From positions 5,357,131 to 5,421,130 of the forward strand of contig NC_030381.2 in NCBI RefSeq assembly GCF_001625215.2: a stretch of 64,000 nucleotides of DNA, given 5' to 3'. The notes beneath the pieces were generated by a model. It saw only the letters and a program-made list of their open reading frames with translations. It ran no database searches and was not told the origin of the DNA. Positions within the stretch are counted from its first letter, which is position 1. Every line of letters starts with the position of its first letter. The position numbers and the translations under genes were made by a program. This DNA is from Daucus carota subsp. sativus. Taxonomy: Eukaryota; Streptophyta; Magnoliopsida; Apiales; Apiaceae. Below, one piece after another: positions 11,014 through 23,240 of this stretch.

Positions 11014-12551
11014 CTGCAACAGCCCCTGTAAGCTTCATCTGAGAAAATTAAAATTATGTCTGAATATGAAAGAAGAAATGTGTGGTGCTTCTCTATAGAT
11101 TAGTTAAGTCTTTTCAGACCACTACAAGTGGTGTATCAGCTGTTTGTTCAAGTTCTATGTAAGTTGTGAGGTTTTAGTGTCCCATAATTAGTGAACTTTT
11201 CGTATTTAATCACTACTCATCTTTATTTTAGCTATTTATTTTGTTGTTTCTTTCGACAATAGTAATTAATATTTATTTTATCTATTTATTTTATTAGTGA
11301 ACTTTTCGGGATTTAAGAGTAATCGAAGACCTTGTGGAGGTTATTTCATAACTATGACTTTCCAAACCTGTTTGATGAATATATATCTACAATGTACTTT
11401 ATATTCAATTTTGTATTCTAGTTATTGAATATCAGATTCAATCATTGCTTAGTATATATCCTAAGTTGGCCAACTACTAAGATATTTTATGATGTCCAAA
11501 AATTGTGTTGATGATGCTCCGTTTTAAAAAAAAAAAAAAAAAAATATTTCAGATCGATCCTCGTTGATACATGCACTTAATTCGGCTTTAAACCATAAGA
11601 ACAATAATTTCTGCATTTTACTACGAATCCGGAAAAATATGAACAAAATCTCCTGGACTGGGTTGGTTATTCGAAAAGCTTGGCCCCAATTTTATGCCTG
11701 GATATATATTGGGCCAGGAGGCCTATTTCAATTTGGGCACCTGTCTATTTGCTAGTTCATTCACCTTTAAGTTGATGTTGCTAATTGCTTTTTTCATCTT
11801 TTTGCTGGTTAGTTGCTTGGTTTGTTGGTTTGTTATACAACACATCTGCGATTCGCCCTTATTGTGGGTTTGTAAACGTACACGCTCTTCGTCATATTAA
11901 TTTGGGACCTCTAAACAAATTGTTTATGCCTTAATGTTTTTATTTGTGGACTTGTAATGTCTCAGTCTTGTATCATATAGAAGAGTGGAGAGTGGAGAGA
12001 TTTTAGTTCAGTTTATAAACAAAATATTAGCATCCAACAAATTTGGAAATCAGGATTTTACCTGAATTTTCAAAAAAAGGGATTTGACAGGGATTGTTAT
12101 TATTATTGACGCCTCAAGCAACCTCACATATTCATGGCAAATGTCCTAAACTTCCTCTATTTAGCTGAGCAGCTGGGCATGAGGGTCGCACTCTGAGAAC
12201 ACTTTTGATGTCGAAAAACAATATAACATTCAAAAATTGAAAATTTTCCAAAATAGTTGTTCCCGCACTTCCTAAGAAGTGCACAACAATTGTTTTCAAT
12301 TTTATAAGTTAATGTTTTCACTAAAAAAGGTGTGAGCATTATTATTAATTTCTTAACTATTAAACATTTTTAAAAATTTGCATTTACCATTATGATGTCA
12401 AATCCTACTAAAAATCTAAAACAATAATATTGAAATTTTGGTTAGAATTCATTGTCTTTTGGTTTCACTTTGCATCTCCCCCACCTTCGAAGTCTTTAAA
12501 TTGCAACCAACCTCGTTCATTCCTCTCTTATAAGTATATATACCTCATCCA
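11014..12551. other. 3' flank of the second paralogue and start of a local duplication
   Basis: The stretch 11,040-11,860 is related to the 3' flank of the first paralogue (for example the GTTATACAACACATCTGCG region against TATTATACAACACATTTGCAG near 2,890). About 220 bp beginning with an A18-type tract at 11,527 has no counterpart there and looks inserted. From 12,254 the sequence repeats the region upstream of the second paralogue. No gene was recognised. Confidence 0.55.
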
Positions 12552-12600
12552 ATGGCATTTCAACAACATACTCACAACCAATAGGTACTAAAAAATACTC
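12552..12600 (+). pseudogene. Orphan copy of BOI-like exon 1
   Basis: The phrase CCTCATCCAATGGCATTTCAA, the start of exon 1 in the second and third paralogues, occurs here about 126 bp before the copy at 12,678. It is followed by a degenerate remainder and ATAGGTACTAAAA, the exon 1 donor region. It is a partial local duplication of leader plus exon 1 with no exon 2 of its own. Confidence 0.7.
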
Positions 12601-12677
12601 ACTATTTCTCTCCAACAACATACTCACATCTTCCTAAGTCCCAACGTTATAACTTATAAGTATATATACCTCATCCA

Positions 12678-13183
12678 ATGGCATTTCAAACTAGGTATTA
12701 CTATAGAAAAATAATCACAACCAATAGGTACTAAAACTACAAACATATATATCACGCCATTGTGTATGCTGAATTTGATCATATAAGAAATAGCATGTTT
12801 TAAATATTGTTATCCGCATCTTAGTTTTTCATTGAGGTTTATATGGGTGTAAATGTGTAATATCTTTTGCAGACAGTTTGTGAACAATCAAGCAGCTGCA
12901 GCAGGGTTTAACAATCCTGTGCAGATGGGTAGCGTGAATCCTTTTGCTACTACAGTGGAGGATCCTTGGCTTGGTATTAATCATATGTTCAAACAATATG
13001 GTGCTTCAACAGCTAATTAAGGAATGCAACAATTTCTGCTCATAATGGACCAAAGAAAACGTTCCAGAGTATCAATAAACCAGGTTAACAATCTGCAGAA
13101 TGTTTATTATCCAGTCCCCGATTATGCTCCTCAACATAATGGACGAAATGATCAGTGAGACTGATTGTCTTTTTTGCCAAGAA
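12678..13183 (+). pseudogene. Broken third BOI-like paralogue (exons 1 and 2 only)
   Basis: Exon 1 (12678-12727) and exon 2 (12873-13183) are close to the second paralogue, starting MAFQTRYYYRK and continuing VNNQAAAAGFNNPVQMGS. Within exon 2 a small deletion after GGTATTAATC shifts the frame and leads to an early stop near 13,020. Homology to the other copies nevertheless continues to a good GTAAGT donor at 13,184. No exon 3 follows, so the central and RING parts are missing. This copy preserves the ancestral exon 2 donor and shows what was lost in the other two. Confidence 0.8.
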
Positions 13184-13775
13184 GTAAGTTTAATTTTTTA
13201 AGATTACCAATATCCTATTTACCTCTAGTTATTGTACTTCAAGGCCATGCATGAATATTCATGATCGATCGGGTCTCTTTTTCTTACTAAAATTAGGGTG
13301 CTAGCAGCAGGATACTCATTGGAGCGGTTTATTGCGGTTGTAGATGTAAAATTAATTTGTGAATTTCAATTCAGCTTTTTGAATAGAGCAAAGGTTTTTG
13401 GTTCAACAAAACTCTCTCGGATTCGGAAAAAATTAAGAAAATGTAAAAAACTTCACATATCTCACTATCACATCATAAATAACCACTCTCAAACTTTTCT
13501 TATAAAGATTTGAATAATTTTGTAGTTAAATATTAACATATTTATTTATTCAGCTCATTCATTTCGCAAGATTTTCAAAAGACGAGTCGATGCAAATAAA
13601 AAATGGGGTTGAGATCTTCTGATTCAGAATACACGTTTATCTTCTTTTTAGTTAAATTGATTCGACAAAATTAATTATATACATCTATAAAAATAGTTTA
13701 TATACGTCTGTACTATTTTTTATTGATTATAATATTATATATTATTTTTATTTAATAGTATATAATATTATAATA

Positions 13776-14077
13776 CTCCCTCCGTCTCAATTTATTGGTC
13801 CATTTTGGAATAAACACACATATTAAGAAAAAAGTTGGTTAGATAGAATCTTATCTCATGTATAGTTAATTAGTGTATTGATAAATGAGAATATAGTTGA
13901 GTTTCAAAAAAATCACAATAAATATAGGGATTTAGTACATTGAGAAATGAGAATAATGTTGAGTTTCAAAAAAATCACAATTAATATGTAAATAAATTTG
14001 TATTGAAAGAAGAGAGGGACAAGTATTTTGGGACAAAATATTTTTGTAAACTGGATCTATAAATTGAGACGAGGGAG
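13776..14077. mobile_element. Stowaway-type MITE
   Basis: The terminal inverted repeats read CTCCCTCCGTCTCAATTTAT at the left, and the reverse complement of ATAAATTGAGACGAGGGAG at the right. They are flanked by TA on both sides (13774-13775 and 14078-14079). The 302-bp length, TA target site and CTCCCTCCGT end are diagnostic for Tc1/mariner-related Stowaway elements. There is no coding capacity. Confidence 0.92.
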
Positions 14078-15173
14078 TAATACATTCGGGAAGACGGGCT
14101 ACCATACCTACTAAAAAAGTCTAAGCATTCGGGAAGACGGAAACATCCACATTGATTTAACAACTCCGGAAACTGAAAATTTTCCATCTAATCGCAGCCT
14201 TTTCGGTTTGCAGTCTTGGTTGGGAAGTTATATTATTTGGCTGTCTGGATTGTGATATTTTTATGAGAATGACTATTTTATGATAAAAAATAAATATTCA
14301 TTCTTATCAAAATTTTGAAAACATTCCTTTTTTTTTTTACAAAATTTGAAAAAAGTTTGCAAATCCATAGCTTCCACTTATTAACAAAAAGGAAATATAT
14401 TAAAATTTTGGATAAAGTTTTTGTTAAAAAATAAAATCTGTGGACTTTTTATAACATAGTAGATTACAATAAAACTTGGAAAATAGGTAAAGAATTTCTG
14501 AAAATTGATGTTAAATAGCGTGAAGAAAAAAAGTGCGTAAGATGATATATTCATAAGACCCGTTAATTGACAAAAACAGATGAAAGTAGTTAGATATTAT
14601 TTTATTTATATCAAATATATACACAAAACTACAAGAAAAATACACTAGACGTTTCGAAATAGATGAGTTTGACATTAGCTACACGAAACATAAATGAGTC
14701 AGGTATGGATTTCACTTTCAAAAACTAGAAACACGAAAAAAAAGTTCACCTCCAAAAACACGTAACAAGAAAATACCCGACAAGACTTGATGCTAAATGG
14801 TGTGACATATACAGTGGTTTCCCCCAAATGTAGTAATGCATTTATAAACAAACACAAGACAGTCTTGCTTTTCAAACCTACATCATGAAAATTCAAGTTG
14901 ACATAGATAGCTGCTGCAGATTAAAGATGAAGAAACACCGAGATACTGAGGTTGAGAGGTTATGATCAGTACTTTATCAGAATGAGTGCTGATTTTTTCC
15001 AAAAGCAATAAACACCTTTCACCTTCATTAATTAAGATCGACATGAATTTACATTCATTGGGCATTGGCAACAATGCACGCATGCAGAGAACAGTATTAT
15101 TATTTTGCTTCATGCACAAGATTCAACTTTAAACTTATATAACATAAACATATAACCCGGAACAGAATAATAA
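14078..15173. other. Spacer without a recognisable gene
   Basis: The stretch is AT-rich with short open frames that have no recognisable domain. A GCATTCGGGAAGACGG phrase at about 14,127 repeats the 14,085 region (ACATTCGGGAAGACGG), a small direct repeat at the edge of the Stowaway element. Confidence 0.5.
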
Positions 15174-15537
15174 GAGCATCTCCAACGGTACTCCAAAATC
15201 ATTCCTTAAACAATAATATAAAATGTGGCTCCTAGTAAATTAATACACCGGAAATCGTGAGAACTCCAATGCTACTCTTTATATTTGGCTCCTTATTCAC
15301 ATTTTATATTTATTTTATATAAATGAGAAGAAAAAGTTAACTAAAAGAGAGAGAAGATTGAAGGGAAAATAATATAATATTGAGTTAGGAGCTACTAGAT
15401 GCTCTTTAAAAGAAAGGAGAGAGAGTAGGCTCCTAAATTTTTAAAGAGCATCTAGGAGCTCATTGGAGCACTAAATTTTGATTTGCTCCTAAATTTTAGA
15501 CTTAGGAGCTTATTTAGAGAGCCCATTGGAGTTGCTC
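15174..15537. mobile_element. PIF/Harbinger-type MITE
   Basis: The left end reads GAGCATCTCCAACGG and the right end CCATTGGAGTTGCTC, which are inverted repeats with one or two mismatches. TAA stands on both sides (15171-15173 and 15538-15540), the three-base target typical of Harbinger elements. The 364-bp interior has repeated TTAGGAGCT-like motifs and no gene. Confidence 0.88.
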
Positions 15538-18500
15538 TAAGATAACAAAATTACGCCATAATGCTATAGCTCCGGGAACCATAAACGATAATAAATTTGC
15601 CGACTCAAGTCTCCTTTCAGTACTACACAAATATAGTTCAATAAAAAGAATAACAATAATTAACTTAAAATTCATGTACCTATATCAAAGAAGTTTCTTC
15701 TTTCAACTAATAAGATCAATGCCACTACATCAATCTCTAGGGGCCAGAAATAAGAAATTTGACCGCAAAATCTTGGTTAGGAACTTTACCAACTCCTCTT
15801 ATATGTAGCAAGAACCGCGATGCTTGAAGAGTTGTTTCAAGTGTGAGCTCACTTAATAATTTTATGTAAAGATAAAAACATCCTTATCTGAAGTTGCCAT
15901 TCTCTTTGCGGGCCCTCTGCCGACAATTCTCTCCAGCTAAATATCACAAAAAGTACACAATTAGCATTCTCTGAAAGGTCAATAAGTAGGTCATTACTTA
16001 TGATATACATCAAAATTAAAGCCCAAGTTTGTCCTCACAAAGGCAACTTCATTGACATATATACAAAAATTTCACAGAGTTGCCTACACAGCAAGTATAC
16101 AAATGAAAGATCTCCAGTAAGTTCCAACATATTTTATTTTCACTTACACAAATCTCAAACATATCTCCTAAATGTTTTTTTAACACAAATCTCGAACAGC
16201 TAAATCTTATATTGGTAGTCAAATAAGATGACTAACATTTACCATGCTCTCTATAAAGACACCATCTCACTATTGTTGCATGTTCCAGAGAAACAAATAA
16301 CTAAATGATACAGCATTTCACCTCAGTAAAACCTTAGGGATTATTTCAGAAGAATCAAAGATCCCATATTATACGATTTATGAAAATTGCCACCAATCAT
16401 ATCCAAACCCCGCCCATTCTGGCTCCAACAAAACCCACAGTATCAATTCCCTATAAGCAACCTGTTTGTGCACCTCCATAAACAGATATCATTGTACAAG
16501 CATGACACCTTCTTGTATTCAGATACTAAATTCTTGCTAATTAAGGTTTAAAATGTTACCCGGAGCATATCAAAGCAAGATAAAAGCACTGTAGTTGTCA
16601 TATTCTCAGACCCTTGGAGCATATTAACAATCTGAAACCAAGAAAGAACTGGTATAAAACAGGGTGGCATACAAATTGTTCAATTAAAGTGCTTGAGCAA
16701 TAAGGATTAAACAGACGATACCTCGGGATAGAATTCCTTCCTCTCTGGCAGGGAATAGATAATCAAATTCTGGATACCACGAATCTGTTCCATTGAATTA
16801 GAACAATAAGAAAGTTGTAATCAGAGGTGCAAAACTACTATAGATGTACTACAATAAAATAACAAAGAATGATTCACCATAATGTGTCGCCTTTTATGTA
16901 AGCCATGGGACAGCATGTTCTAAGTATATTTCAATTCTATCTTTAGTGACCATTTATTTTCCCTCCAAGTTCAGGTTATTTTTCCATTGTTGCTTTTTCA
17001 TCTGGGGAGGGACATCAGCAAGGACCTATAGCAAGACGCCGTTGGCCCGTTGCTAATTACCTAATCACGCATGAGAGCGTTATATCGGAATAAATCTTTC
17101 AAACCTCTCTTTCCTTTCCTATCGTTTGTATTTTTGACCATTTTATCCACCCAGATCCTGTGTTCTAGTATTGTGAGAAGTCAAAAGAGATCTTTTTTAT
17201 TAAGAATAAGTGATAATGTCCCCATTCATGATTTCCCAAGTTTTTTGCACTAGTATTCCGAGATATTGTAAAAGACTTTACTCATCATTGACAAGTGATA
17301 TTTTTTCACAACGATGTATCAACCTTGAGTCAACTGTTAATTTTTTTATGCCCCGTCCTTTTTTCACTAAGATTGAATGGTTAAGGGGGGAAGCAATAGA
17401 GAGATGGAGCAAACGACTGAGAAGAAAAAAGCAAAAAAAGGGGGATGGGGGATGCGTAACAAATAAATATTATCTCCTTGGTAAAATTAAATAAGGTCTG
17501 CCTACTTACGAGTACAGCAAGCAAAATGAAAGAATAGAAATTTCTTGACAAAGAAAAAGAAGTGGAAAGTAAATTATGCTTTAAATGGACCTTGTATCTA
17601 TGGTAGAAATGGGCTCTCTCCGTGTAGAGCATGATCTTCCTTTTTTCTTGAAAAAACCAAGCTCGTGCACGTGAAATATCACTTTGTTTAGTGTACCTGG
17701 AAGCATAAATAGGGATTTATATTTTCAATTATTAGAAACTGCAACCAGACAAATATATATTTTATAGCATTTCAATCATTTGAAGAGATTGGGGATTAGC
17801 CAAGTTGTAAAGGCACTCCAACAAAAGGTTGTGGCTTTAATTTCTTATGTGTGTGAGTGACTGAGTGTGCACGTATCTAAGAGAATGTTACAATGTAAGT
17901 TACTCACTCCCCAAGAAGACAGAAGGATGCATCTTGTGATTTCAAGAAATTTCGAAGACGTACAAACTCAAAATAAGAGCTTATAAATATCATGGTTCCA
18001 CCCTGCATACAACTTAGACCATCAGATAAGACCATGAGAGCTGGATTAAATTATATAGATTTATAATAAGTAAAATAAGCAACTCCAATAGTATTTTACC
18101 TCTTATAACTTATAAGTAGTATATAAGCTAAACCAAACAGGCTACATAACAAGACCCTAACAAAAGACTAAGTTACTACGGCCCACACACATACCTGAAT
18201 AGAGTCTTTTATCTTGGGGAACACCTGGAAGTATAATCACCCATGTCACATAATATTAAAGACTCAAAACGTAAAGAAAGCCCACAAAAACTCATTACAC
18301 TGACCCTAATTGAAAGTTTTTTCATGTGGGCGTGTCCTAGAGATAAAGATGAATTTGAATAATGCTCATGCAAGAAGCTAACATTACTCAGTGAGCCAGT
18401 TTCATCTTTGTATGTAGTAACATCCAACTTATCATCTTACTTATCAATACATGTGTGTGCTGCTGCCTCAAGTGGGCTTTGGAACTCCAAAACCTAAATA

Positions 18501-18711
18501 CATTTGCTGAAAGGACCAGTGTTTGAACCATCTAGAATACAGTAACCATTTTCTGATTACTACACATAAGTTAAAATGAGTAAAGACTAAAGACAAGTTA
18601 TAATAAGAATATACTTATCGCGACTGGCCGTTTTGTATTTCTTCCAGAAACCATATCCTAAAAAGTTCTGGAAAATTTACAAGGGCTCTCCTATTTAAGG
18701 ATACCCTCCCC

Positions 18712-18942
18712 AGATCACCCATCCATCTCTTGAATGTGTTGTCTTATTATGTCTTCTTTTACCTAGTATTTTCCTTCAACTTGTCCCCGTTTAAGCGGGT
18801 TTTCTTCTTGTTAATGAAGCTCTTTTTCAGGGATAGAGAGAGAGGGAGATAGATCACCCATCCATCTCTTGAATTTGTTGTCTTATTATGTCTTCTTTTA
18901 CCTAGTATTTTCCTTCAACTTGTCCCCGTTAAGCGGGGGGGA
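18712..18942. repeat. Tandem duplication of about 139 bp inside a UTP25 intron, ending in a GA microsatellite
   Basis: The phrase AGATCACCCATCCATCTCTT begins at 18712 and again at 18851, and both copies continue through TTGTCCCCGTT. The first copy ends in a GAGAGAGGGAGATAG stretch and the second in a run of GA. The GA tracts at the two borders probably mediated slippage or unequal pairing. Confidence 0.85.
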
Positions 18943-19754
18943 GAGAGAGAGAGAGAGAGACTTCATGTGGCTTTGTGTCGAAACTGCAATCTTAACAACA
19001 GACTACGACTTTGTATAATGGCAAACTGCTTACATTGATTCAATCTTGCGTCCTAGTGTAACACAAACTTCTTGCAGTTAATAGAAGATGTATAACAATG
19101 CTATTTTGATCAAACATCTTTCAGTTCACTAAAGATTTATAACGATGCTGCCACCTGCAGACACGTAACAGTCTACCTATCCTTTGGCAGGGACCTTGAA
19201 AGAATCTTCCTTGTAAAATTTTATTGTACTTCTACAGATTACTAAAAACCTACTCTTTAACCACATATGCTTTCTAAGGATTTGGGCACGCCCGAGCTGT
19301 AAAGAGGGCTCTCAAGAATATATTTCAAAATAAACAATTATCTTTAAAGTTGTGTATTGTTAACCACTGCAAATAATAGAGTAAACATGAACAAATAAAG
19401 TGTAGGTCTCCGCGTATCTCATATCTACTTAATCTGCAGATGCATTTTACCTATTCCTAAGCAACAGCCAGAACACAAGTTCTAAAAATAATTGATTGCC
19501 CTTTACATTGAAAAATGATAACTGAATATCAAAATGCTAACATACTTCTATAATATCTCGAGTCCTTTACGTAATTCATGTATAGTCCCTTATATATAGT
19601 ATGTTACTACTCAGCAAGGTCCATAATCATTTAAATTACTGATAAAACATGTGATCTTAGAAATGTGTATATTAATACAGAGTTGTGTGTCTGACAATGA
19701 GGAAGAGATGCCATAGAAGCTTCACATAACGGCCATTAGTTTAGTTGACATATA

Positions 19755-19793
19755 TGTGTATATGTGTCTATGTGTGTGTGCGCGCGCGCATGC
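19755..19793. repeat. Alternating TG/CG purine-pyrimidine tract
   Basis: A run of TGTGTATATGTG followed by GTGTGTGCGCGCGCGCATGC lies in a UTP25 intron. Alternating purine-pyrimidine DNA of this kind can adopt Z-form; here it is most simply a microsatellite. Confidence 0.7.
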
Positions 19794-19934
19794 GTACTAA
19801 CACACAAACGAATCCTAACAAACCTTTTGAGAAAAGTAGGCAAGACGTGCATCATCAACATCTACTATTGATTCTGCATCAAACCGCTGGTAGATCTGGA
19901 AAGTTAAAAAGTCATTAGAATACATAAACATTTG

Positions 19935-20150
19935 AGGAAGCTTATTGCGTTCCACAAATAAGCATAAAGTAGATATTTGAATAGTATATATATTATTTTC
20001 AAAATATCATTTAATTATTTATTCACGAGAACATACGATTATAATTTACTATCTATTCCACTTGACATGCAGATGTCGGGTGAAAAAAAAAAACTTCAGA
20101 ACATGCATGGACCACAAGATGTCAAGAACATTAGGAAGCTTCCTCTATAT
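19935..20150 (+). repeat. Dispersed repeat of about 190 bp, copy 1
   Basis: The block from ATAAAGTAGATATTTGAATA (about 19,965) to AACATTAGGAAGCTTC (about 20,151) is almost identical to the reverse complement of about 37,690-37,876. It contains an acceptor-like ACATGCAG followed by an open stretch encoding MSGEKKKLQNMHGPQDVKN, which could be a fragment of an exon; I do not recognise the protein. The copy also has AAGCTTATTGCGTTCCACAA just before the block, whereas in the other copy that phrase follows it. Confidence 0.85.
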
Positions 20151-20151
20151 A

Positions 20152-21544
20152 ATGCATCTAATCTATACCACGTACTCCAATAAGCACATATACACACAAT
20201 CCACTATATTTACGTAAGTATTTCACTACAACTTAACATTACTATCTACTTCTCGACAATTCTTATAACCACGATAGCACCTACTCTAAATTACTTAATA
20301 GCTAGCATCAAGCAACTACAAAATTTTCATGAAACTAAAACCCTAGCAATTCTTATATCACCACTTGACTTTCTGAACGTCTTTGGGCGTACACGTCTCG
20401 TCCAAATCCCGTGAAATCTGCAGTGTTATGGTCGATTAAATTAGATTTTACGCGTCGATAGCTTCGTTTTGACTATTCATACGCCTTCATCGGATTCCAA
20501 TAACACCTCCAAATTCTCGTTTGATTACGAAGAACGCAGCTCGGTTTCTCTCGGTATTCGTGCAGAGAAACTGGTGAAATGATTTACAGTTGAAAATAAC
20601 GTGTAGAAAGGACTATTTATATTTACGAATAATTGGTACCCCTTCGGATCGTTTATAACATGAAAATACGATATTTACTAGCTTTATATTAATAAAGCGG
20701 GGTCCAATCGGTACCGGTTTTCGAGATAATTATCAAAACGGGGCTTTTAAAAAGCAATGATTAGTCTGCGGGCCCCATTTGCACGTATTTCGATAAAAAG
20801 TAATATAATAATCAAAATATCTGGCTTTCACGTATATCGAGACAAACCAGATAATTATCAACAATTAAAATACCCGAAAAACTCCGCCGGACCGACTCCG
20901 GGAAAAACCGTACTCCGGATCGAAAAAGTCAAAACACGAAAAATGTCCGGAATATTCAAATTAGGCTAAAGGTAAGTTTTCTCGAAATTTCCGGGAAGAA
21001 AATTTTGCTATACCGTTACGAGTGGACGGTTTTACGAAAATCAGATAATTAATAAATAAATACAAATATACGCAATTAAATCTGTAAATCGATTGTAAAA
21101 TCACATAGCAATCCATAAATCAATATGAAAATATCCAAATAAACTATATTTTCTCCTGAGCATATAGAAATTGAAATATCTCAAATACGAACACATATGA
21201 GCAGTCAACCCAATAATCCCGATAACACAAAATTCACAAAAAAATTCATATATTAATCATATAATATTCGTTATTAACCACAATTAATTAACAATCAATT
21301 CCACCAACACCACTTAATCACATAACACATATATTCACATAATATTCATACAGAATTTTCAAAACAATATATGAAAATCAGTTTTGAAAATACAATTATT
21401 TATCAATAACACAATAAGCCGGGATTTAAATATAAAACTTTGAAAACTCATTAAACTGGAATAAAATATTAAATCTTATTCCTTTCTTTATAAAAATCAC
21501 TTATAATACTAATAAAAATATTTTCAAAAATCCGGGTCATTACA
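20152..21544 (-). mobile_element. LTR-like fossil (possible solo LTR or LTR fragment)
   Basis: Read on the minus strand the segment begins TGTAATGACCCGGATTTTTG, a typical start of plant Ty3/gypsy long terminal repeats. It contains a GC-richer block with a TATAAATAG-like motif near 20,610 (minus strand). The left limit is set by the end of the dispersed repeat at 20,151. I could not find a clean target duplication or internal domains, so limits and class are tentative. It appears old and non-coding. Confidence 0.4.
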
Positions 21545-21919
21545 CTTTGTTAGCTAGACAAACGAGATGTTCGAATTTTAACTTCACATCCACTGGTTAA
21601 GTAGAAATTTGTGTATTTATGTTATGCGTAGTGTATAATATATGGCTAACTTCGAAATAATTTGCTTTGTTGTAATATGAGAATTTAACAGCATGATCTG
21701 AGTAGAAAACCCATAGCGGATTAGTTTACATCCAAAGCGCCCCTTATAAAGGCAAGAAAGCATCTGTATTGGGTGGAAACAAGGGGAATCATCAAATCAA
21801 CATATCATTTCTTTTATAAGATGATATTAGTTTTTTTTTTGAGTAAATAAGATGATATTAGTTAAAAATTAGTAAATATTTAATATTTAGTCTGGCCGGC
21901 CTGTGAATTTAACAATGTA

Positions 21920-23240
21920 GGGTTTACTCCCAACTATTTCGGAATCCTAGTTCCACCACTACTCCCAAGTCCCTACTATCTCATGTACAGTTTTACTACC
22001 AACTATTTCGGAATCCTAATTCCACCACTATTCCTAAGTAGGGGTGTGCATTCGGTTCGGTTAACCGAAAACTGAAATAATTTCGGTTCGGTTAACCGAA
22101 ATTTAAATTTCGGTTCGGTTTTCAGTAGCCAAATTTTGATTTTTCGGTTTTTAAACCTCGGTTAACCGAAAACCGATCGGTTAACCGATTTTTATATACT
22201 TTATAAAAAAATAATATTTTAATTAATAATAGAGATATTCTTTTTTTTGAAACAATTATAGAGATATTTTTAAAAGCATGTATCTTTGTGACCTAAAGGC
22301 TAAACCTGAATATGAGACCAGTTCATTAACTATCAAACATATCACACCCATCGCCGCTACCTGCTACAGCGAGTCGGCAACCTGCTGCAACCACATTCAT
22401 CCAGCCTCAAGCAATCAAACCCAATCTCATCCAGCTTCCAGGTCATCCGTTTTGTTTTTTGAATCGATCTCTGGCTTTTGTTTCTTTGCGTGCCTGGACA
22501 AGTGGGGGATTTTATGCTTCTGTTATGTGTATAAGTGTATTTCAGAACTGGTGAATGGTGATTCTTTATTTTTAATGTGCTGCAAGAAACCCATGTACTT
22601 TATTTTTAACTAGTTTGGCAGCAATTTTCAGATTTTCATACACTATTTAGGAATTTCGGTTTATAAATTCGGTTTTCGGTTTTAACCGAAATTTAAAATT
22701 CGGTTCCGTTACAAAACCGAAATAATTTCGGTTCGATTTTCGGTAGACATTTTTTGTGAATTTCGGTTTCGGTTAACCGAAAAAAAATTCGATTTCGGTT
22801 TCGGTTAACCGAATGCACAACCCTACTCCTAAGTCCCAACTATCTCATGTACAGTTTTACTACCGACTATTTCGGAATCCTGGTTCTTTTGGAATCCTAG
22901 TTCCACCACTACTCCCAAGTCCCAACTATCTCATGTACAGTTTTACTACCAACTATTTCGAAATCCTGGTTCTGCCACTACTCCAAACTATTTCAGAATC
23001 ATGATTCCTTTACTATTATTTCAAAATCCTAGTTCTGTCAATATTATTTTGGAATCCTGTTTCCGTCACTATCTATAATTTCTGAGAAGAGAATTCTGCC
23101 ACTACTCCAAACTATTTTAGAATCATGATTCCGTTACTATTATTTCAAAATCCTAGTTCTGTCAATATTATTTTGGAATCCTGTTTCCATCACTATCTAT
23201 AATTCTGAGAAGAGAATCCTGGTTTCATCATTGTCCGTAG
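21920..23240. repeat. Tandem-repeat field interrupted by a hAT-like element
   Basis: Two unit types occur. A unit of about 75-90 bp, built around CAACTATTTCGGAATCCT, CCACCACTACTCCCAAGTCC and ATCTCATGTACAGTTTTACT, appears on both sides of the hAT-like element (21,925-22,038 and 22,826-22,975). A second unit of about 125 bp, starting TGCCACTACTCCAAACTATT, occurs twice (about 22,972 and 23,097). No protein is encoded. Confidence 0.8.
22039..22825. mobile_element. hAT-like non-autonomous element
   Basis: The ends read TAGGGGTGTGCATTCGGTT and AACCGAATGCACAACCCTA, an imperfect inverted repeat. They are flanked by TTCCTAAG (22031-22038) and CTCCTAAG (22826-22833), an 8-bp target duplication with one change. 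Both arms contain many copies of TTCGGTTAACCGAA-type palindromes, and the middle holds a short unrecognised open frame (22,278-22,613). The 787-bp length, ends and 8-bp duplication fit a hAT derivative. Because the target is itself repetitive, I checked that neighbouring units read CCCAAG rather than TCCTAAG, which supports a true duplication. Confidence 0.85.

Larger units (their letters stand above)
15862..19895 (-). pseudogene. UTP25-like gene, 3' part only (seven in-phase exons)
   Basis: UTP25 (digestive organ expansion factor) is a nucleolar SSU-processome protein needed for 18S rRNA maturation. In gene order the exons are 19895-19824 (IYQRFDAESIVDVDDARLAY), 18224-18195 (VFPKIKDSIQ), 18002-17908 (MIFISSYFEFVRLRNFLK), 17696-17591 (ISRARAWFFQEKRKIMLYTE), 16784-16722 (IRGIQNLIIYSLPERKEF), 16631-16560 (IVNMLQGSENM) and 15936-15862 (LERIVGRGPAKRMA). 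All borders have GT/AG and the phases join without a break for 170 residues to TAA. This is the conserved C-terminal domain. The roughly 500 N-terminal residues usual for the family are not found upstream, where TE-like sequence and then the NIFK gene lie. CFDMLR replaces the usual SRFDMLR. It is probably a 5'-truncated duplicate kept open by youth, less likely a gene with unseen distant exons. Confidence 0.8.

Noticed and set aside
17071-17494. Plus-strand open frames between UTP25 exons
   Set aside because: They lie in introns of the minus-strand gene and look like random low-complexity sequence.
22278-22613. 111-codon frame inside the hAT-like element
   Set aside because: No transposase or other domain is visible; the composition is consistent with chance.
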